From Panulirus ornatus (taxonomy: Eukaryota > Arthropoda > Malacostraca > Decapoda > Palinuridae), in NCBI RefSeq assembly GCF_036320965.1, contig NC_092264.1, positions 16,470,775 through 16,534,774 of the forward strand: DNA of 64,000 nucleotides, written 5' to 3'. This document shows positions 21,331-33,163 of the stretch, piece after piece. The notes below the pieces were generated by a model. It ran no database searches and was not told the DNA's origin. It worked only from the letters and a program-made list of their open reading frames with translations. The position numbers were made by a program, and so were the translations under genes. Numbering within the stretch: position 1 is the stretch's first letter; each line of letters starts with the position of its first letter.

Positions 21331-24300
21331 GCTTCATCCTTCCCCAGCATGTGTGTATAATGTCTTCCTACCTTGGTGATCTTTGAGTAATTGAGAGGCT
21401 TCAGGAATTTTATCTGATTGCTTTGGGTTGTAGATGACATGTGGAATTTTTAGATACTGCTAGAGAGCATAAACCTGTTCAGATATGGGCAGGAAATTTT
21501 TGTGAATATCATATGGCATTCAAATGGAGAATTAATACTATTTTTTACTTGAAAACAAATGTTCTACAAAAGCATTTTATTTCATATTTTTTTTGTATTT
21601 ACTTCTGTTTCAATAGAGTATCAATTTTACTTTCACGTGATCATGGTTATTTATTGATGATTACTTTTGTATACATGACTGCATCCATAAAGATACATTT
21701 TACTTACAACTTTCACCTGAATGATGTTCTACACTTACATCTTTTTTACATCACTGTACATTTCCTATTTTTTAACTTGCTGGCATGTTTAAGTGACTAC
21801 CCAAGTATTCTGCTTGTAGATTCTAAGTATGTCACTAGACAAGTGCCCTATCTTTAATTTCAGTCTTTTTTTTGTAACCATAGTTGTCTTTTACCTAATA
21901 TAAGGGATTTTTTATTTGCAGTGGTCAGAATTGTGTGCTCATCTCCCTCATTTCATATTTAGTTTATCTGAATTATTACGCCAGTTGGAATCACTGTATA
22001 TTTTATTTTTTGAAATTTAATAATATATTGAAATTGGGTTCACTCATTAATGTAGCTGATTAGTTTTCATAATATTGGATACTGAAAACATACATCTTAC
22101 TTTTGGATGGCAGTTACTCAACCTTTCCCATATAAGTTACTTGATTCAGCTCATCATCTTCATGGCATGATATAGAAATTGCAAATGTTAAATTTTGGCT
22201 GAACATTTGTTTGTATAGTATATATGATTTTTTTTTAGGTTGATAGCAAGGAAAGAAAAGTGAGTGATAAAATGACCTGATTTCAGGGCTTAAGATAAAT
22301 TTTTGCACTGCTGACACATTGAATTCATTTCTTGACCTTTGTGTACTTGTTATTATTGTGTGTTTTTAAACTTTACTGGTTGAAGTACTGGAACTGATAC
22401 TTCTCAATTTGCCTACTCACTCTTAAGATCATCATGCTGCTGTTGCACTGCAGTGCTGGTGCTTTTAGGGGAACTTTTAACGACATTAGGAAATTGAAAT
22501 ATGATATTACTTAGAAATATGTATTTGGCATATTATCTTGTCTATAATTTATTTCAAGTTAAATGTCAACCCTGTGATGGTAATTTTCTGTGTTTGTATA
22601 CAGGAACACTCATTTATATGATTATAACAGTGCCATTAAGATGACTTTAAAAGTCATTCATACAGAGTTCCTGCATTCAAGTCTGTAAGTTCATTTAAGT
22701 ATTTGCCCATTGTTGTATGTAATATATAAAAGAAAAATGTATTAGGAAATATTTTCACATTAGGAATAGATTCAATCAGAAAAAAATTATGTGGCTTGAA
22801 ATTAGTCATGATCATATCCAGTGAGATGTACCTTGTTCATATGATTATTTTCATTCTGCTGCAGTGCCATGTTTGAAGAGCATTTGTATCTGATTGTTTG
22901 TGTGTGACTTGTCTGATACTAGAATGATGTTGCAGCAACACTGATAAGTACGGTCAATATATGTGACTCCTTCATTTAACCACTGTGATGAAGGGTAATT
23001 TACATGTACTTCATACTTCAAGAAATCAGTGTATGTTTCATGTTGGTGCAGTAATACCATGGTTTAGCAATGCAGGGAACCCAATGACTCTTCAGTTGGA
23101 GTGTACATTGTAATGCATAATCATGGTATATTGAAGTCATTCCCCCTTGAAAAGGTAGGGTTTCTAGTACACTGGTTTGAGGGTAAAAAGTGTTTCACAT
23201 TTGTCACAAATTGGTCATGTTCATTGATAAATACATGATAATGAGGGTGAACAGTATTGGCTGTATGTTGTGCATATTCTAGTCTGTCATTTGTTATTTT
23301 TCCTTGGAGAAATTTCTCTTTAGAAGTACAAATAAAGAAATGGGCTAAATTACTTCTGTAAAGCCTTTACTATGAAACCTTTTCAAGGTTTATACTTATC
23401 CAAATGAAATGGATATATTTTTATTAATTATGCTTTCAAATCTTCATTTAGAAGATTTTTTGCAAGATGATGCATTTTTTCTGATTTTTGTAAGAGTAAG
23501 ATGCAGCACCAACTGACATTGGAAGCTGCATCAGGAAAATATTCAAAGATACAACCTGAATAGTCTTTATATAGTCAGCAAAAGCTTTTTTCATGTCCTA
23601 ACTTTTTATGATGGCTTGTGTACAAGTGCAAATTTTTACTAAAGTACAGTTTTATTAGTATAATATGTATGTTAGTGTAAATATTATTATTGTGTTTATG
23701 TTGAGTACGATCTTTATTTGAAAGAATCTTGTGTAACCTGTACATATTGTGCAGTGACTTGAGGAGAGGAGGAAATCTTATCTAAAAATGAAAAACTTCT
23801 TGTTATGAGTGTTTGATTTTACTAACCTCTTATGATGAAAAGTACAGTGTGCAGAAAAGATTTTTTCCACCCAGTTACTGTTCACCAAAACTGTTTTTAC
23901 CACTCCAGGAATGGTTTTGAAGAATTTATTACATTTTTGTAGGTGGGAGAATTCTGTGAGCACGGAAAATGAAAGTCTTGATTTTCCTAATATGAGCAGT
24001 GAAATTTTTCTCACTAGGGTTAGATTGTTCTATGAACCATGAGATATAACTTATTGGTGAGGTAAATGCCTTTCACCCTTCATTAACCAACTGATGGGTA
24101 GTTAGCAGCATGGCTTTTCCCAGGGTCTGCCCTCTGACCAGTCAGTAAACCACTCAGCAATGATATCATCATTTCCAGGTCTTTGGTTGAGATTATTTAT
24201 CGGACCATAACATGGGCCTGTTGTGGCTTGCCAGCCTCTTCCATATTAACACCCAAAAATCCTTGTCTGGCTAAGCTAGTACTATGTAATTGACTTTTAT

Positions 24301-24656
24301 TCAACTTATGTGGTAGTGTTCTTAAACACTAATGAAAATGTAATTGCACTAAATATGCTTATTATGAACACAACAGAGAATATACTGTATATATATATAT
24401 ATATAAATAGAAAATATCTGGTATGCCTATCATAAATGCTACTGGGAATTTGCCTGTTGGTTATGCCTGTATGAAGTACTTTATGGTCACCTATTACATA
24501 TATTATATGAAGTAGTTTATGGTCAATTGTTACATATACTGCATTTCATTTTATACTTATCACCTATCAGTCTCTCCTTTTTTTTATGTTAGTGGAGATG
24601 GCACGGGCAGCTGAATCCCTAATCAAGGCCATCCCATTATTGCTTTACATGTATTT
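21329..24656. other. Anonymous AT-rich DNA
   Basis: About 3.3 kb without a supported gene. The 138-codon frame at 21441-21857 is rich in Phe, Tyr and Leu as expected of AT-rich random sequence. A near-duplicate of about 45 bases (ATGAAGTA.TTTATGGTCA) lies at about 24472-24540, and a short (AT)n at 24389-24406. Confidence 0.5.
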
Positions 24657-24905
24657 TTTTTATTATACTTGATCACCGTTTCCCACATTAGCGAGGTAGC
24701 ACCAGGAAACAGACGAAGCAAGAATGGCCCATCCAATCATATACACCTATATATACATAAATGCCCATACTCAAAAATATACATAAACAACATATATATA
24801 CAGAGACATATACATATATACACATGTACATATTCATACTTGCTTGCCTTCATTCATGGTGCTACCCCATGCAACGGGAGAAGGCATCGCTACCCTCTGC
24901 TTTTT
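24657..24905 (-). mobile_element. SINE-like/LINE 3' tail fragment, minus strand
   Basis: Read on the minus strand, this ends in the family A-like terminus (GCTACCTCGCTAATGTGGGA), with TGGGCCATTC and the (GT/AT)-rich GTACATGTGTATATATG block. It belongs with the element at 36432-36912, because both share the GCTTGCCTTCATTCAT segment. It is truncated at its 5' side. Confidence 0.65.
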
Positions 24906-24978
24906 TTTCATACATAAGTGCCTTTTTCTGCATCAGTGATGTAGCATTAAGAACAGAGGACTGAGCCTTAAGAGGGAA
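24905..24978 (-). mobile_element. Fragment of the LINE head-and-tail short element
   Basis: A small minus-strand remnant containing GGCTCAGTCCTCTGTTCTTA (reverse of about 24948-24970) and a degenerate GCTACATCACTGATGC terminus. The same order is seen in the elements at 30.9, 35.1 and 53.1 kb. It joins directly to a plus-strand LINE at about 24979. Confidence 0.6.
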
Positions 24979-25464
24979 GAGAGTGAATTGGAACGATGTG
25001 GTATACCAGGGTCGATGTGCTGTCAATGGACTGAACCAGGGCATGTGAAGCTTCTGGGGTAAACCATGGAAAGGTCTGTGGGGCCTGGATGTGGATAGGG
25101 AGCTGTGGTTTCGATGCATTGCACATGACAGTTAGAGACAGAATGTGAACTAATGTGGCTTTCTTGTCTTTTTCTAGCGCTACCTCGTGAGGGGATGCTA
25201 TTTCATGTGTCGTGGGATGGTGACGGGAATGGATGAAGGCAACAAGTATGAATATGTACATATTGTATATATATATATGTCTATGTATGTATATGTATGT
25301 ATACGTTCAAATGTATGTATGTATAGGTGCGTATGTGGGCATTTATGTATATACATGTGTATGTGGGTGGGTTGGGCCATTCTTCGTCTGTTTCCTTGCG
25401 CTACGTGCTACCTTGCAAGTGCAGGAGACAGCGATTAAGTATAATAAATATAAATGAATATATT
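24979..25464 (+). mobile_element. Family A LINE, old 3' end only
   Basis: The copy starts in the last coding codons (AGAGTGAATTGGAACG), has TCGATGTGCTGTCAATGG (no TGA), the long 3' UTR, and a terminus GACAGCGATTAAGTATAATA. Another 5'-truncated copy follows within a few bases. Confidence 0.82.
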
Positions 25465-25762
25465 ATACAGGAGGGTATTGATTGAGAGGGCGAAGGCATG
25501 TACAGAGCACCAGACTGGGGAAGAGCAGTGTGGTTTCAGAAGTGGTAGAGGATGTGTGGATCAGGGGTTTGCTTTGGAGAATGTATATGAGAAATACTTA
25601 GAAAAACAGATGCATTTGTATGTAGCATTTATGGAGCTGGAGAAGGCATATGATAGGGTGGATAGAGATGCTTTGTGGAAGGTTTTAAGAGTACATGGTG
25701 TGGGAGGTAAGTTGCTAGAAGCAGTGAAAAGCTTTTACCAAGGATGTAAGGCATGTGTATGA
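25454..25762 (+). pseudogene. Family A RT fragment with motif A
   Basis: A 102-codon frame with [40 protein letters not shown] and [16 protein letters not shown]. The motif A region reads AFMELEKAYD, where the consensus is [10 protein letters not shown]. If the first Asp is the catalytic one, it is lost (GAG for GAT). A TGA follows at about 25760. Confidence 0.8.
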
Positions 25763-27122
25763 GTAGGAACAGAGGAAAGTGACTGGTTCCCAGTGAATGT
25801 TGGTTTGCAGCAGGGGTGCGTGATGTCTCCATGGTTGTTTAATTTGTTTATGGATGGGGTGGTTAGGGAGGTATATGTAAGAGTTTTGGAGAGGGGCAAA
25901 TATGCAGTCTGTTGTGGATGAGAGGGCTTAGGAAGTGGGTCAGTTGTTTGCTGATGATACAACACAGGTGGCTGATTTGGATGAGAAACTGCAGTAGTTG
26001 GTGACTGAGTCTGGTAAAGTGTGTGAAAGAAGAAAGCTGAGAGTAAATGTGAATAAGAGCAAGGTTATTAGGTTCAGTAGGGTTTAGGGACAAGTTAATT
26101 GGGAGGTTAGTTTGAATGGAGAAGAAACTGGAGGAAGTGAAGTGTTTTAGATATCTGGGAGTGGACTTAGCAGTGGATGGAACCATGAAAAGGGAAGTGA
26201 CTCACTGGGTGGGGGAGGGAGTGAAGGTTCTGCAAGTGTTGAGGAGTGTGTGGAAGGTGAGAACGTTATTTCGGACGGAAAAAATATGTATGTATGAAGA
26301 AATAGTGGTTCTGACAAAGTTATATGGTTGCGAGGCATAGGCAATAGATAGGGTTGTGCGTAGGAAGGTGGATGTGTTGGAAATGAAATGTTTGAGGACA
26401 GTTTGCAATGTGAGGTGGTTTGATCAAATAAGTAATGAAAGGGTTAGAGAGATGTGTGGTAATTAAAAGAATGTGGTTGAGAGAGCAGAAGATGGTGTGT
26501 TGAAATGGTTTGGTCACATGGAGAGAATGAGTGAGGAAAGATTGACAAAGAGGATATATGTGTCAGAGGTGGAGGGAACAAAGAGAAACCAAATTGGAGG
26601 TGGAGGGATGGAGTGAAAAAGATTTTGAGCAATACAGAAGGATAAATGGCATGCAAGGAATAGAGTGAACTGAAATGATGTGGTATACCAGGATCAACAT
26701 GCTGTCAGTGGATTGAACCAGGGCATGTGAAGCATCATGGGTAAACCATGAAAAAGTCTGTGGGGCCTAGATGTGGAAAGGGAGCTGTGGTTTCGGTGTA
26801 TTACACATGACAGCTAGAAACTGAATGTAAACTAATGTGGCCTTCTTGTCTTTTCCTAGCACTTCCTTGTGAGGGGGGATGCTATTTTGTGTGTTGCGGG
26901 ATGGTGACGGGAATGGATGAAGGCAGCAAGTATGAATATGTACATGTGTATATATGTCTATGTCTATGTATGGATATGTTTGTATAGGTATGTATAGGTG
27001 TGTGTGTGGGCGTTTATGTATGTACATGTGTATGTGGGTGAGTTGGGCCATTCTTTGTCTGTTCCCTTGTGCTACCTTGCTAACGCAGGAGACAGCGATT
27101 AAGTATAATAGATATAAATAAA
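25465..27122 (+). mobile_element. Family A LINE, old 5'-truncated copy, tandem unit 1
   Basis: The copy begins at GGAGGGTATTGATTGAG in the RT region and continues through [18 protein letters not shown], the FADD region, the C-terminal region (frame-broken) and the long 3' UTR to GACAGCGATTAAGTATAATA. Stops and frameshifts are frequent (for example in VCVstopVGTEESDW near 25760). The next copy starts at the same internal position, so this looks like one unit of a head-to-tail array. Confidence 0.87.
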
Positions 27123-27124
27123 TA

Positions 27125-27645
27125 TATTAGAGGGTATTGATTGAGAAGGTGAAAGCATATACAGAGCACCAGATTGGGGAAGAGCAGTATGGTTTCAGAA
27201 GTGGTAGAGGATGTGTGGATCAAGTGTTTGCTCTGAAGAATGTATGTGAGAAATACTTAGAAAAACAGATGCATTAGTATGTAGCATTTATGGATCTGGA
27301 GAAGGCGTTTGGCAGGGTGGATAGAGATGTTTTGTGCAAGGTTTTAAGAGTATATGGTGTAGGAAGTAAGTTGCTAGAAGCAATGAAAAGTTTTTACCAA
27401 GGATGTAAGGCATGTGTATGAGTAGGAAGAGAGGAAAGTGATTGGTTCCCAGTGAATGTCGGTTTGTGGCTGGGGTGCATGATGTCTCCATGGTTGTTTA
27501 ATTTGTTTATGGATGGGGTGGTTAGGGAGGTGAATGCAAGTTGGAAAGAGGGGTAAGTATGCAGTCTGTCCTGGATGAGAGGGGGGGGGGGGGGGGGGGG
27601 GTGAGTGAGTCAGTTGTTGTTCGCTGATCATACAGCACTGGTGGC
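27125..27645 (+). mobile_element. Family A LINE, tandem unit 2, interrupted
   Basis: The copy starts at GAGGGTATTGATTGAG, the same truncation point as the copy at 25465. It covers the RT core as far as the FADD region, which here reads TTCGCTGATCATACAGC (FADH, so the second Asp of the motif is lost). A 21-base G-run at 27581-27601 replaces part of the coding sequence. An inverted LINE piece follows. Confidence 0.85.
27581..27601. repeat. Homopolymer G21
   Basis: Twenty-one consecutive G bases within the LINE coding region, where other copies have GAGAGCTTGGGAAGTG. Confidence 0.95.
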
Positions 27646-27653
27646 CAGTTCCT

Positions 27654-28012
27654 TGTTTACTAAACCATTCTCTCTGACCCTCTCACTTCGCACACCACCT
27701 TGACCAAAACACCCTATATCTGCCACTCTATCATCAAACATTCAACAACCATCAAAATACTCATTCCATCTCCTTCTCACTCCATCACTACTTGTTATTA
27801 CCTCCCCATTAGCCCCCTTCGCCGATGTTCCCATTCGTTCTCCTGTCTTATGCACTTTATTTAACTCCTTCCAAAACATCTTTTTATTCTCCTTAGAATT
27901 TAATGATACCACAACTCTCATTTGCCCTCTTTTTCACATCTTGCACCTTTCTCTTGACCTCCTGCCGCTTTCTTATATACATTTCCCAGTCATTTGCACT
28001 ACTCTCCTCCAA
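27654..28012 (-). mobile_element. Family A LINE, inverted internal fragment
   Basis: On the minus strand this reads the endonuclease-RT linker: CAAATGACTGGGAAATG-type sequence, then KKRAN, ENKKMFW and the region upstream of VNREEVVKALRKM. It sits between two plus-strand pieces (27125-27645 and 28016 on), so it is an inversion or an inserted opposite-strand fragment. Confidence 0.8.
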
Positions 28013-28259
28013 ATATATAAATGGTGAAGAGCTTGTAGATTTGTATGCTGAAAAAGGACTGGTGATTTGGAATACCTGGTTTAAAAAGAGATATATACAT
28101 AAGTATATGTGTTATCTGTTAATTGATAGACGCATGAAAGAGACACTTTTGGATGTTAATGTGCTGAGAGGTGCAGCTAGAGGGATGTCTGATCATTATC
28201 TTGTGGAGGCGAAAGTGAAGATTTGTAGAGGTTTTCAGTAAAGAAGAGAGAATGTTGGG

Positions 28260-28637
28260 GTGAAGAGAGTGGTGAGAGTAAGTGAGCGTGGGAAGGAGAC
28301 TTGTGTGAGGAAGTACCAAGAGAGACTGAATGCAAAATGGAAAAAGGTGAGAGCAAAGGATGTAAAGGGAGTTGGGGAGGAATGGGATGTGTTTAGGGGT
28401 GCAGTGATGGATTGCGCAAAAGATGCTTGTGGCATGAGAAGCGTGGGAGGTGGACACATTAGAAAGTGTAGTGAGTGGTGGGATGGAGAAGTAAGATTAT
28501 TAGTGAAAGAGAAGAGAGAGGCATTTGGACAATATTTGCACGGAAATAGTGCAAATGACTGGGAGATTCATAAAAGAAAGAGGCAGGAGGTCAAGAGAAA
28601 GGTGGAAGTGGTGAAAAAGAGGGCAAATGAGAGTTAG
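28260..28637 (+). pseudogene. Endonuclease-RT linker of old family A copy
   Basis: A 125-codon frame covering KRVVRVSERGKETCVRKYQE, the Lys/Arg-rich linker and KRKRQEVKRKVEVVKKRAN. It shows the uninterrupted reading frame at the position where the copies at 57.87 kb and 33.16 kb (-) are frameshifted, and it ends in TAG at ANES-stop. Confidence 0.8.
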
Positions 28638-28861
28638 GGTGAGAGAGTATCATTAAATTTTAGGGAGGATAAAAAGATGTTTTGGATGGAGGTAATAAAG
28701 TGCATGAGACAAGAGAATAAATGAGAACTTTGGTGAAGGGGGCTAATGGGTAGGAAATAGCAAGTATTGGTGATGTGAGGAGATGGAGCGAGTATTTTGA
28801 AGATTTGTTGAATGTGTTAGATGACAGAGTGGCAGATATAGGGTGTTTTGGTTGAGGTGGT

Positions 28862-29425
28862 GTGCGAAGTGAGAGGGTTAGGGATAATGATTTGGTAAAC
28901 AGAGGAGAGGTAGTGAAAGCTTTGCGGAAGATGAAAGCCGGCAAGGCGGCGGGTTTGGATGGTATTGCAGTGGAATTTATTAAAAAAGGGGGTGACTGTG
29001 TTGTTGACTGGTTGGTAAAGATAATTAATGTATGTATGGCTCATGGTGAGGTGCCTGAGGATTGGCGGAATGCATGCATAGTGCCATTGTACAAAAGCAA
29101 GGGGGATAAAGGTGAGTGTTCAGATTACAGAGGTATAGGTTTGTTGATTATTCCTGGGAAATTATATGGGAGGGTATTGATCGAGAGGGCAAAGGCATGT
29201 ACAGAGCATCAGATTGGGGAAGAGCAGTGTAGTTTTATAAGTGGTAGAGGATGTGTGGATCAGGTGTTTGCTTTGAAGAATGTATGTGAGAAATACTTAG
29301 AAAAACAAATGGATTTGTATGTAGCATTTATGAATCTGGAGAAGGCATATGATAGAATTGATAGAAATGCTCTGTGGAAGGTATTAAGAATATATGGTGT
29401 AGGAGGCAAGTTGCTAAAGCTGTAA
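28862..29425 (+). pseudogene. Family A RT N-terminal half
   Basis: A 187-codon frame: VVKALRKMKAGKAAGLDGIA, EDWRNACIVPLYKSKGDKGE, a [17 protein letters not shown] block and the motif A region AFMNLEKAYDRIDRNALW. The consensus [10 protein letters not shown] has Asn here, so the catalytic Asp may be lost. The frame breaks at GGKLLKL just before the VKSFYRG block. Confidence 0.85.
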
Positions 29426-29490
29426 AAAGTTTTTATTGAGGATGTAAGGCATGTGTACGAGTAGGAAGAGAGGAAAGTGATTGGTTCTCT

Positions 29491-29883
29491 GTGAATGTCG
29501 GTCTGCAGCAGTGGTGTGTGATGTCTCCATGGTTGTTTAATTTGTTTATGGTTGTGGTTGTTAGGGAAGTGAATGGAAGAGTTTTGGAGAGAGGGGCAAG
29601 TATGCAGTCTGTTGTGGAAGTGATTCAGTTGTTGTTCGCTGATGGTACAGCCTTGGTGGCTGATTCGGGTGAGAAACTGCAGAAAGTGGTGACTGAATTT
29701 GGTAAAGTGTGTGAAAGAAGAATGCTGAGAGTAAATGTGAATAAGAGCAAGGTTATTAGGTACAGTAGGGTTGAGGGACAAGTCAATTGTGAGGTAAATT
29801 TGAATGGAGAAAAATTGGAGGAAGTGAAGTGTTATATCTGGGAGTGGATTTGGCAACGGATGGAATCTTGGAAGCGGAAGTGA
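29491..29883 (+). pseudogene. Family A RT motif B and C fragment
   Basis: The frame carries [16 protein letters not shown] (consensus [12 protein letters not shown]), then LLFADGTALVADSGEKLQKV. FADD has become FADG, losing the second catalytic Asp. The frame runs off into CYIWEWIWQ because of a frameshift near 29833. Confidence 0.82.
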
Positions 29884-29920
29884 GTTACAGGGTTGGGGAG
29901 GGGCGAAAGTTCTGGGAGCG

Positions 29921-30343
29921 TTGAAAAATGTGTGGAAGGCGAGAATATTATCTTGGATAGCAAAAATGGGTATGTTTGAAGGAATAGTGGTTCCAACAAT
30001 GTTATATGGTTGTGAGGCGTGGGCTATAGATAGAGTTGTGCAGAGGAGGGTGGATGTGTTGGAAATGAGATGTTTGAGGACAATATGTGGTGTGAGGGGG
30101 TTTGATCGAGTAAGCAATGAAAGGGTGAGAGAGATGTGTGGTAATAAAAAGAGTGTGGTTGAGAGAGCAGAAGAGGGTGTTTTGAAATGGTTTGGTCACA
30201 TGGAAAGAATGAGTGAGGAAAGATTAACAAAGAGGATATATGTGTCTGAGGTGGAGGGAATGAGAAGTGGGAGACCAAATTGGAGGTGGAAGGATGGTGA
30301 AAAAGATTTTGAGCGATCAGGGCCTGAACATGCAGGAGGGTGA
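29921..30343 (+). pseudogene. Family A C-terminal region fragment
   Basis: A 140-codon frame with [40 protein letters not shown] and [11 protein letters not shown], then a frameshift near 30297 ([15 protein letters not shown]). Confidence 0.8.
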
Positions 30344-30851
30344 AAGGCGGGCAAGGTATAGAGTGAGTTGGATCGATGTGGTATACCGGGATCAACGTGT
30401 TGTCAATGGAATGAATCAGGGCATGTGAAGCGTCTGGGGTAAACCATGGAAAGTTCTGTGGGGCCTGGATGTGGAAAGGGACCTTTGGTTTCGGGCATTA
30501 TTGCATGACAGCTAGAGACTGAGGGTGAACGAATGGGGCCTTTGTTGTCTTTTCCTAGTGCTACCTCGCACACATGAGGGGGAGGGGATGTTATTCCATG
30601 TGTGGTGAGGTGGCGATGGGAATGAATAAAGGCAGACAGTGTAAATTGTGTGCATGTGTATATATGTATATGTCTGTGTGTGTATATATATGTGCACATT
30701 GAGATGTATGGGTATGTATATTTGCATGTGGGGACATGTATGTATATACATGTGTATGGGAGTGGGTTGGGCCATTTCTCTTGTCTGTTTCCTTACGCTA
30801 CCTCGCAAACCCGAGAGAGAGTGACAAAGCAAAATAAATAAATAAATAAAT

Positions 30852-31069
30852 ATTCTTCCCATGTATTCCCTGCGTGTCATAGAAGGCGACTAAAAGGGGA
30901 GGGAGCGGGGGGCTGGAAATCCTCCCCTCTCATTATTTTTTCTTAATTTTCCAAAAGAAGGAACAGACAAGGGGGCCAGGTGAGGATATTCCATCAAAGT
31001 CCCAGTTCTCTGTTCTTAACGCTACCTCGCTAACACGGGAAATGGCGAATAGTTTGAAAAAAGAAAGAA

Positions 31070-31076
<7 letters not shown>
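30852..31076 (+). mobile_element. LINE head-and-tail short element, copy A
   Basis: The left part (CTTCCCATGTATTCCCTGCG, GGCGACTAAAAGGGGAGGG, GGAAATCCTCCCCTC) matches the 5' UTR of family A. A middle part (CCAAAAGAAGGAACAGA, GGCCAGGTGAGGATATTCC) is specific to this element. The right end (GCTACCTCGCTAACACGGGA, then AATGGCGAATAG) resembles the LINE 3' terminus. The copy is about 225 bases long and is followed by (AT)n. It has no coding capacity. Confidence 0.82.

Positions 31077-31150
<74 letters not shown>
31077..31150. repeat. (AT)n array
   Basis: About 74 bases of TA repeat. It is the tail of the short element on its left and abuts the 3' end of a minus-strand LINE on its right. Confidence 0.95.
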
Positions 31151-31154
<4 letters not shown>

Positions 31155-31391
31155 TTGCTTTGTCGCTGTCTCCCGCGTTTGCGAGGTAGCCCAAGGAAAC
31201 AGACGAAAGAAATGGCCCAACCCACCCCCATACACATGTATATACATACGTCCACACACGCAAACATACATACCTACACAGCTTTCCATGGTTTACCCCA
31301 GATGCTTCACATGCCTTGATTCAATCCACTGACAGCACATCAACCCCGGTATACCACATCGATCCAATTCACTCTATTCCTTGCCCGCCTT

Positions 31392-32228
31392 TCACCCTCC
31401 TGCATTTTCAGGCCCCTGATCACTCAAAATCTTTTTCACTCCATCTTTCCACCTCCAATTTGGTCTCCCACTTCTCCTCGTTCCCTCCACCTCCGACACA
31501 TATATCCTCTTGGTCAATCTTTCCTCACTCATTCTCCCCATGTGCCCAAACCATTTCAAAACACCCTCTTCTGCTCTCTCAACCACGCTCTTTTTATTTC
31601 CACACATCTCTCTTACCCTTACATTACTTACTCGATCAAACGACCTCACACCACACATTGTCCTCAAACATCTCATTTCCAGCACATCCACCCTCCTGCG
31701 CACAACTCTATCCATAGCCCACACCTCGCAACCATACAACATTGTTGGAACCACTATTCCTTCAAACATACCCATTTTTGCTTTCCGAGATAATGTTCTC
31801 GACTTCCACACATTCTTCAAGGCTCCCAGGATTTTCGCCCCCTCCCCCACCCTATGATTCACTTCCGCTTCCATGGTACCATCCGCTGCCAGATCCACTC
31901 CCAGATATCTAAAACACTTTACTTCCTCCATTTTTTCTCCATTCAAACTTACCTCCCAATTGACTTGACCCTCAACCCTACTGTACCTAATAACCTTGCT
32001 CTTATTCACATTTACTATTAACTTTCTTCTTTCACACACTTTACCAAACTCAGTCACCAGCTTCTGCAGTTTCTCACATGAATCACCCACCAGCGCTGTA
32101 TCATCAGCGAACAACAATTGACTCACTTCCCAAGCTCTCTCATTCACAACAGACTTCATAGTTGCCCCTCTTTCCAAAACTCTTGCATTCACCTCCCTAA
32201 CAACCCCATCCATAAACAAATTAAACAA
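31392..32228 (-). pseudogene. Reverse transcriptase C-terminal half of the minus-strand LINE
   Basis: A 278-codon frame from [17 protein letters not shown] through [19 protein letters not shown] (motif C intact), [19 protein letters not shown] and [18 protein letters not shown]. It is separated from motif B by the in-frame TGA that replaces Trp in MSPWLF. The end reads KKILSDQGPENAGG, a frameshift relative to GLNMQEG caused by a lost base near 31405. Confidence 0.86.
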
Positions 32229-32344
32229 TCATGGAGACATGACACATCCCTGCCGCAAACCTGCATTCACTGAGAACCAATCACTTTCCTCTCTTCCTAC
32301 ACGTACACATGTCTTACATCCTTGATAAAAACTTTTCACTGCTT

Positions 32345-33163
32345 CTAACAACTTGCCTCCCACCCATATATTCTTAATACCTTCCACAGAGCATCTCTAT
32401 CAACTCTATCATATGCCTTCTCCAGATCCATAAATGCTACATACAAATCCATTTGCTTTTCTAAGTATTTCTCACATACATTCTTCAAAGCAAACACCTG
32501 ATCCACACATCCTCTACCACTTCTGAAACCACACTGCTCTTCCCCAATCTGATGCTCTGTACATGCCTTCACCCTCTCAATCAATACCCTCCCATATAAT
32601 TTACCAGGAATACTCAACAAACTTATACCTCTGTAATTTGAGCACTCACTCTTATCCCCTTTGCCTTTGTACAATGGCATTATGCACGCATTCCGCCAAT
32701 CCTCAGGCACCTCACCATGAGTCATACATACATTAAATAACCTTACCAACCAGTCAACAATACAGTCACCCCCTTTTTTAATAAATTCCACTGCAATACC
32801 ATCCAAACCTGCTGCCTTGCCGGCTTTCATCTTCCGCAAAGCTTTTACTACCTCTTCTCTGTTTACCAAATCATTTTCCCTAACTCTCTCACTTTGCACA
32901 CCACCTCGATCAAAACACCCTATATCTGCCACTCTATCATCAAACCCATTCAACAAACCTTCAAAATACTCACTCCATCTCCTTCTCACATCACCACTAC
33001 TTGTTATCACCTCCCCATTAGCGCCCTTCAATGAAGTTCCCATTTGTTCCCTTGTCTTACGCACTTTATATACCTCCTTCCAGAACATCTTTTTATTCTC
33101 CCTAAAATTTAATGATACTCTCTCACCCCAACTCTCATTTGCCCTCTTTTTCACCTCTTGCAC
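32345..33163 (-). pseudogene. Reverse transcriptase N-terminal half of the minus-strand LINE
   Basis: A 272-codon frame beginning in the linker (VKKRANESWGERVSLNFREN). It carries [58 protein letters not shown] and motif A ([20 protein letters not shown]). It ends where a lost base converts YGVGGKLL to YGWEASC. Confidence 0.88.

Larger units (their letters stand above)
28016..30838 (+). mobile_element. Family A LINE, long old copy (half of endonuclease, RT, long 3' UTR)
   Basis: The copy starts in the endonuclease at NGEELVDLYAEKGLVIWNTW and keeps the catalytic SDHYLVEAKVKI. It crosses the linker without the frameshift found in two other long copies, carries the whole RT with several frame breaks, and ends in a long 3' UTR and an AAATAAATAAAT tail. 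The multiple frames (28021-28240, 28260-28637, 28862-29425, 29491-29883, 29921-30343) show an old, inactive copy. Confidence 0.9.
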
